From Trichomonas vaginalis G3 (lineage: Eukaryota > Parabasalia > Trichomonadida > Trichomonadidae): a DNA stretch of 64,000 bases. The stretch lies in NCBI RefSeq assembly GCF_026262505.1, contig NC_067208.1, forward strand, positions 8,193,962 through 8,257,961, written 5' to 3'. Shown one piece after another: positions 62,200 to 64,000 of this stretch. The notes under the pieces were generated by a model. It saw only the letters and a list, made by a program, of their open reading frames with translations. It had not been told where the DNA came from and did not search any database. A program made the translations under genes and the position numbers. Each line of letters begins with the position of its first letter. Positions within the stretch are counted from its first letter, which is position 1.

Positions 62200-62925
62200 A
62201 TGAGTCGAATCCTTGCTGTCCAAAAGCGTGGCCTTACACCTTATGTTGCTTTTGATTGTCAATCACTTCCTTCCAAGTTAATTACAAATCAGAAGCATCA
62301 AGAAGAGTGACACGAAGCTTTACTTATTACTCAACAATTCTAAAAAGAACTGCGATTACCATCAGCATTTGAATATTATCAAAAATCAATTGAAGAAAGA
62401 ACTTATAAATGAATACATCGAGTACATAGTATCACCATATGAATTAGATTCACAATTATCATATCTTGCAAGAACAAGATACTTTGATTGTGTTTTAACA
62501 TATCTAACACCATTAATACTATACAAACTTTATGATTTCTTACAAGTTACTTGAAATAGATACCAATATTTCATAACTTTTCATAAATTAACACCCAACA
62601 ACTTTAGAACTCTTTGTATATTCTTTTGATGTAACTATTCACCATCAATTACAAATCTTTCTCTGAAACTATCTCTTAAACTCCTTTTATAATACGAAAA
62701 TTCAACAAATGTAATTATTTCTTCTAGATCTAACTAAAAAATACAGAATTTCCATACAAATTCTAATACATGTTTACCATTGTATTTAAAACATTCTTTT
62801 ATCCTCTTTCATATGATCCAATAACAGAACCATTAATTTTTTTCATTCAGAATCTCCGTAAGAACACAACTTTTTTTATAATCATACATTTCTGCAGATA
62901 TACTTAAACATCTTGTTCAAGGTTA
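62200..62925 (+). pseudogene. EXO1/FEN-family nuclease pseudogene (copy 3)
   Basis: Duplicate of 46,565-47,290 (offset 15,635), no difference noticed over the conserved QKRGLTPYVAF and SPYELDSQLSYLART segments. Confidence 0.6.
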
Positions 62926-63374
62926 AATTGACACCATTACTCTTTGGACCATTTGAATTTACCAAATTCATCACCATCTGTCCTTACTTCAAAACAAACT
63001 ATTCTCCAAAGATTGAAAGTTTCAAAGTCTTATAACCATCACAATCTAAGTATTTCAAGTTCACAAGACTCAATGACAAACATTTCCAGATATCATTCAA
63101 TTCCACATCATATTTCCAATCTATCAAACTAATAGTTGATTGAAAAAAGACGAAATTAATTTTGATATTTGTTCAAATTACGAAATTAACATTTTATTTT
63201 TTTCTCATAACACATGATATATCCAATGATATATATCATATTCATCTCTTTAATTCATTCATAAGAAATCAAAATTTATTTCTATCTCAGAAACAGAGAT
63301 TTTATTTATTATTTATTTTCTTATTAATTGATATTTTTTCTTTCATAATTTCCATAATTTAATGCAGATTGTAG
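62926..63374. other. Spacer, duplicate of 47,291-47,739
   Basis: No feature seen. Confidence 0.45.
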
Positions 63375-64000
63375 AATCCATTTTAACTTCATGAATAATG
63401 ATACGCACAGTATTCCAAACTTATCTTAGTCGATACAGTTCCAAAATTTAATGAAGCCATCTTTGAGTGCAAAGTTTATGACTTGAAGTTTGTTTGTGAA
63501 TATTCTTCACCAGTACAAGCTTTCACGTATTGCATAGAAAGTTGTTGAATAATTCCCAAGTGAGTGTGTTGTTACAATTGCCTGTCAATCATCATCATCA
63601 AACAAGACAACATTTGTGAAGCGTCTTTCCATTGCTCTTCGTGTTGTCTGTTACTATTCTATTGTTATTGAAATGAACTATTATTTTGTCGATCGCAAGA
63701 AGACACCAAAGGGCCCAGATGGCAAGAACGACTTCTAGTGCATTTGTGCCATCAATGTTTATGTTCTTGCTTATAATGTCCACACGTTACTTAAATGGGA
63801 AACAATTCTTCGCCGCAAGTACGATTTCAAGCAAGACAAGGGCATCAACATCGAAACAGAGAAACAGACACTTCCAGGCAACACATTCCTCATCCTTGAA
63901 GGCATTCACAGTTTGAATCCATAATTACTTGGTCCAACTGGTCGCGACATAGTCACTCCAATCTACGTTGCTCCACCTACACCACTTGTTGTCGACAATG
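63375..64000 (+). pseudogene. Uridine-kinase-like pseudogene (copy K4), cut by the window end
   Basis: Duplicate of K2, with the same degenerate P-loop segment (SSSSNKTTFVKRL) and internal stop after KNDF. The window ends within the part corresponding to base 48,365. Confidence 0.6.

Larger units (their letters stand above)
53977..64000. repeat. Tandem segmental duplication, second unit (runs off the window)
   Basis: Head-to-tail with the first unit, starting inside a truncated RPA2. Whether it also contains the third Pmp-like copy and the 3.2-kb element cannot be seen. Confidence 0.9.

Noticed and set aside
1-64000. tRNA, rRNA or snRNA genes
   Set aside because: Scanning by eye for the A- and B-box patterns and conserved rRNA segments gave nothing convincing.

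Overview
The window is AT-rich, intron-poor nuclear DNA of a microbial eukaryote. A trichomonad (Trichomonas or Tritrichomonas type) fits best: a 22.5-kb Maverick/Polinton with long terminal inverted repeats, a mariner element nested inside it, short intronless host genes, ankyrin and Pmp-like repeat proteins, and many duplicated pseudogenes. The species cannot be fixed from the sequence alone.

Layout. 1-14.4 kb holds host housekeeping genes: a partial PQ-loop (MPDU1-like) membrane protein, a leucine-rich-repeat protein, a BRAP2-type RING/UBP-finger protein, proteasome subunit Rpn10, a DEAD-box RNA helicase with an RGG tail, and a TBC-domain RabGAP. Between them lie an array of five near-perfect hairpins (2663-2975), a non-autonomous 1.86-kb element with 274-bp inverted repeats (8524-10386), and a broken Pmp-like gene.

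14,414-36,927 is one Maverick with identical 206-bp inverted repeats and a TTTAAA target duplication. It carries a multiply frameshifted family-B DNA polymerase with an HNH-like insertion, an rve-type integrase with an overlapping SH3-like ORF, an intact archaeo-eukaryotic primase/superfamily-3 helicase between two inverted arrays of a 209-bp repeat, a phage-type tail-fibre protein, a packaging ATPase, a probable major capsid protein (one frameshift), two short MAAG...FKKLW proteins and several unknown genes. Nearly all its genes share a T-rich, AT-closing start-proximal motif. A 1304-bp mariner (34,340-35,643) sits between two of its genes.

37.3-38.9 kb holds a divergent host pair, uracil-DNA glycosylase and RPA32. 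From 38.3 kb to the window end is a recent tandem segmental duplication (period about 15.65 kb; junction near 53,976, inside a truncated RPA32 copy). Each unit holds a uridine-kinase-like pseudogene, two Pmp-like genes on the minus strand, an intact ankyrin-repeat ORF, an EXO1-like pseudogene and TTAA-flanked elements. The first unit also has a third Pmp-like copy interrupted by a 3.2-kb TTAA element full of hairpins. Flanks of the two units are almost identical but the Pmp-like tracts differ strongly, and one copy matches a different paralogue better than its own duplicate. This suggests gene conversion among surface-protein-like cassettes.
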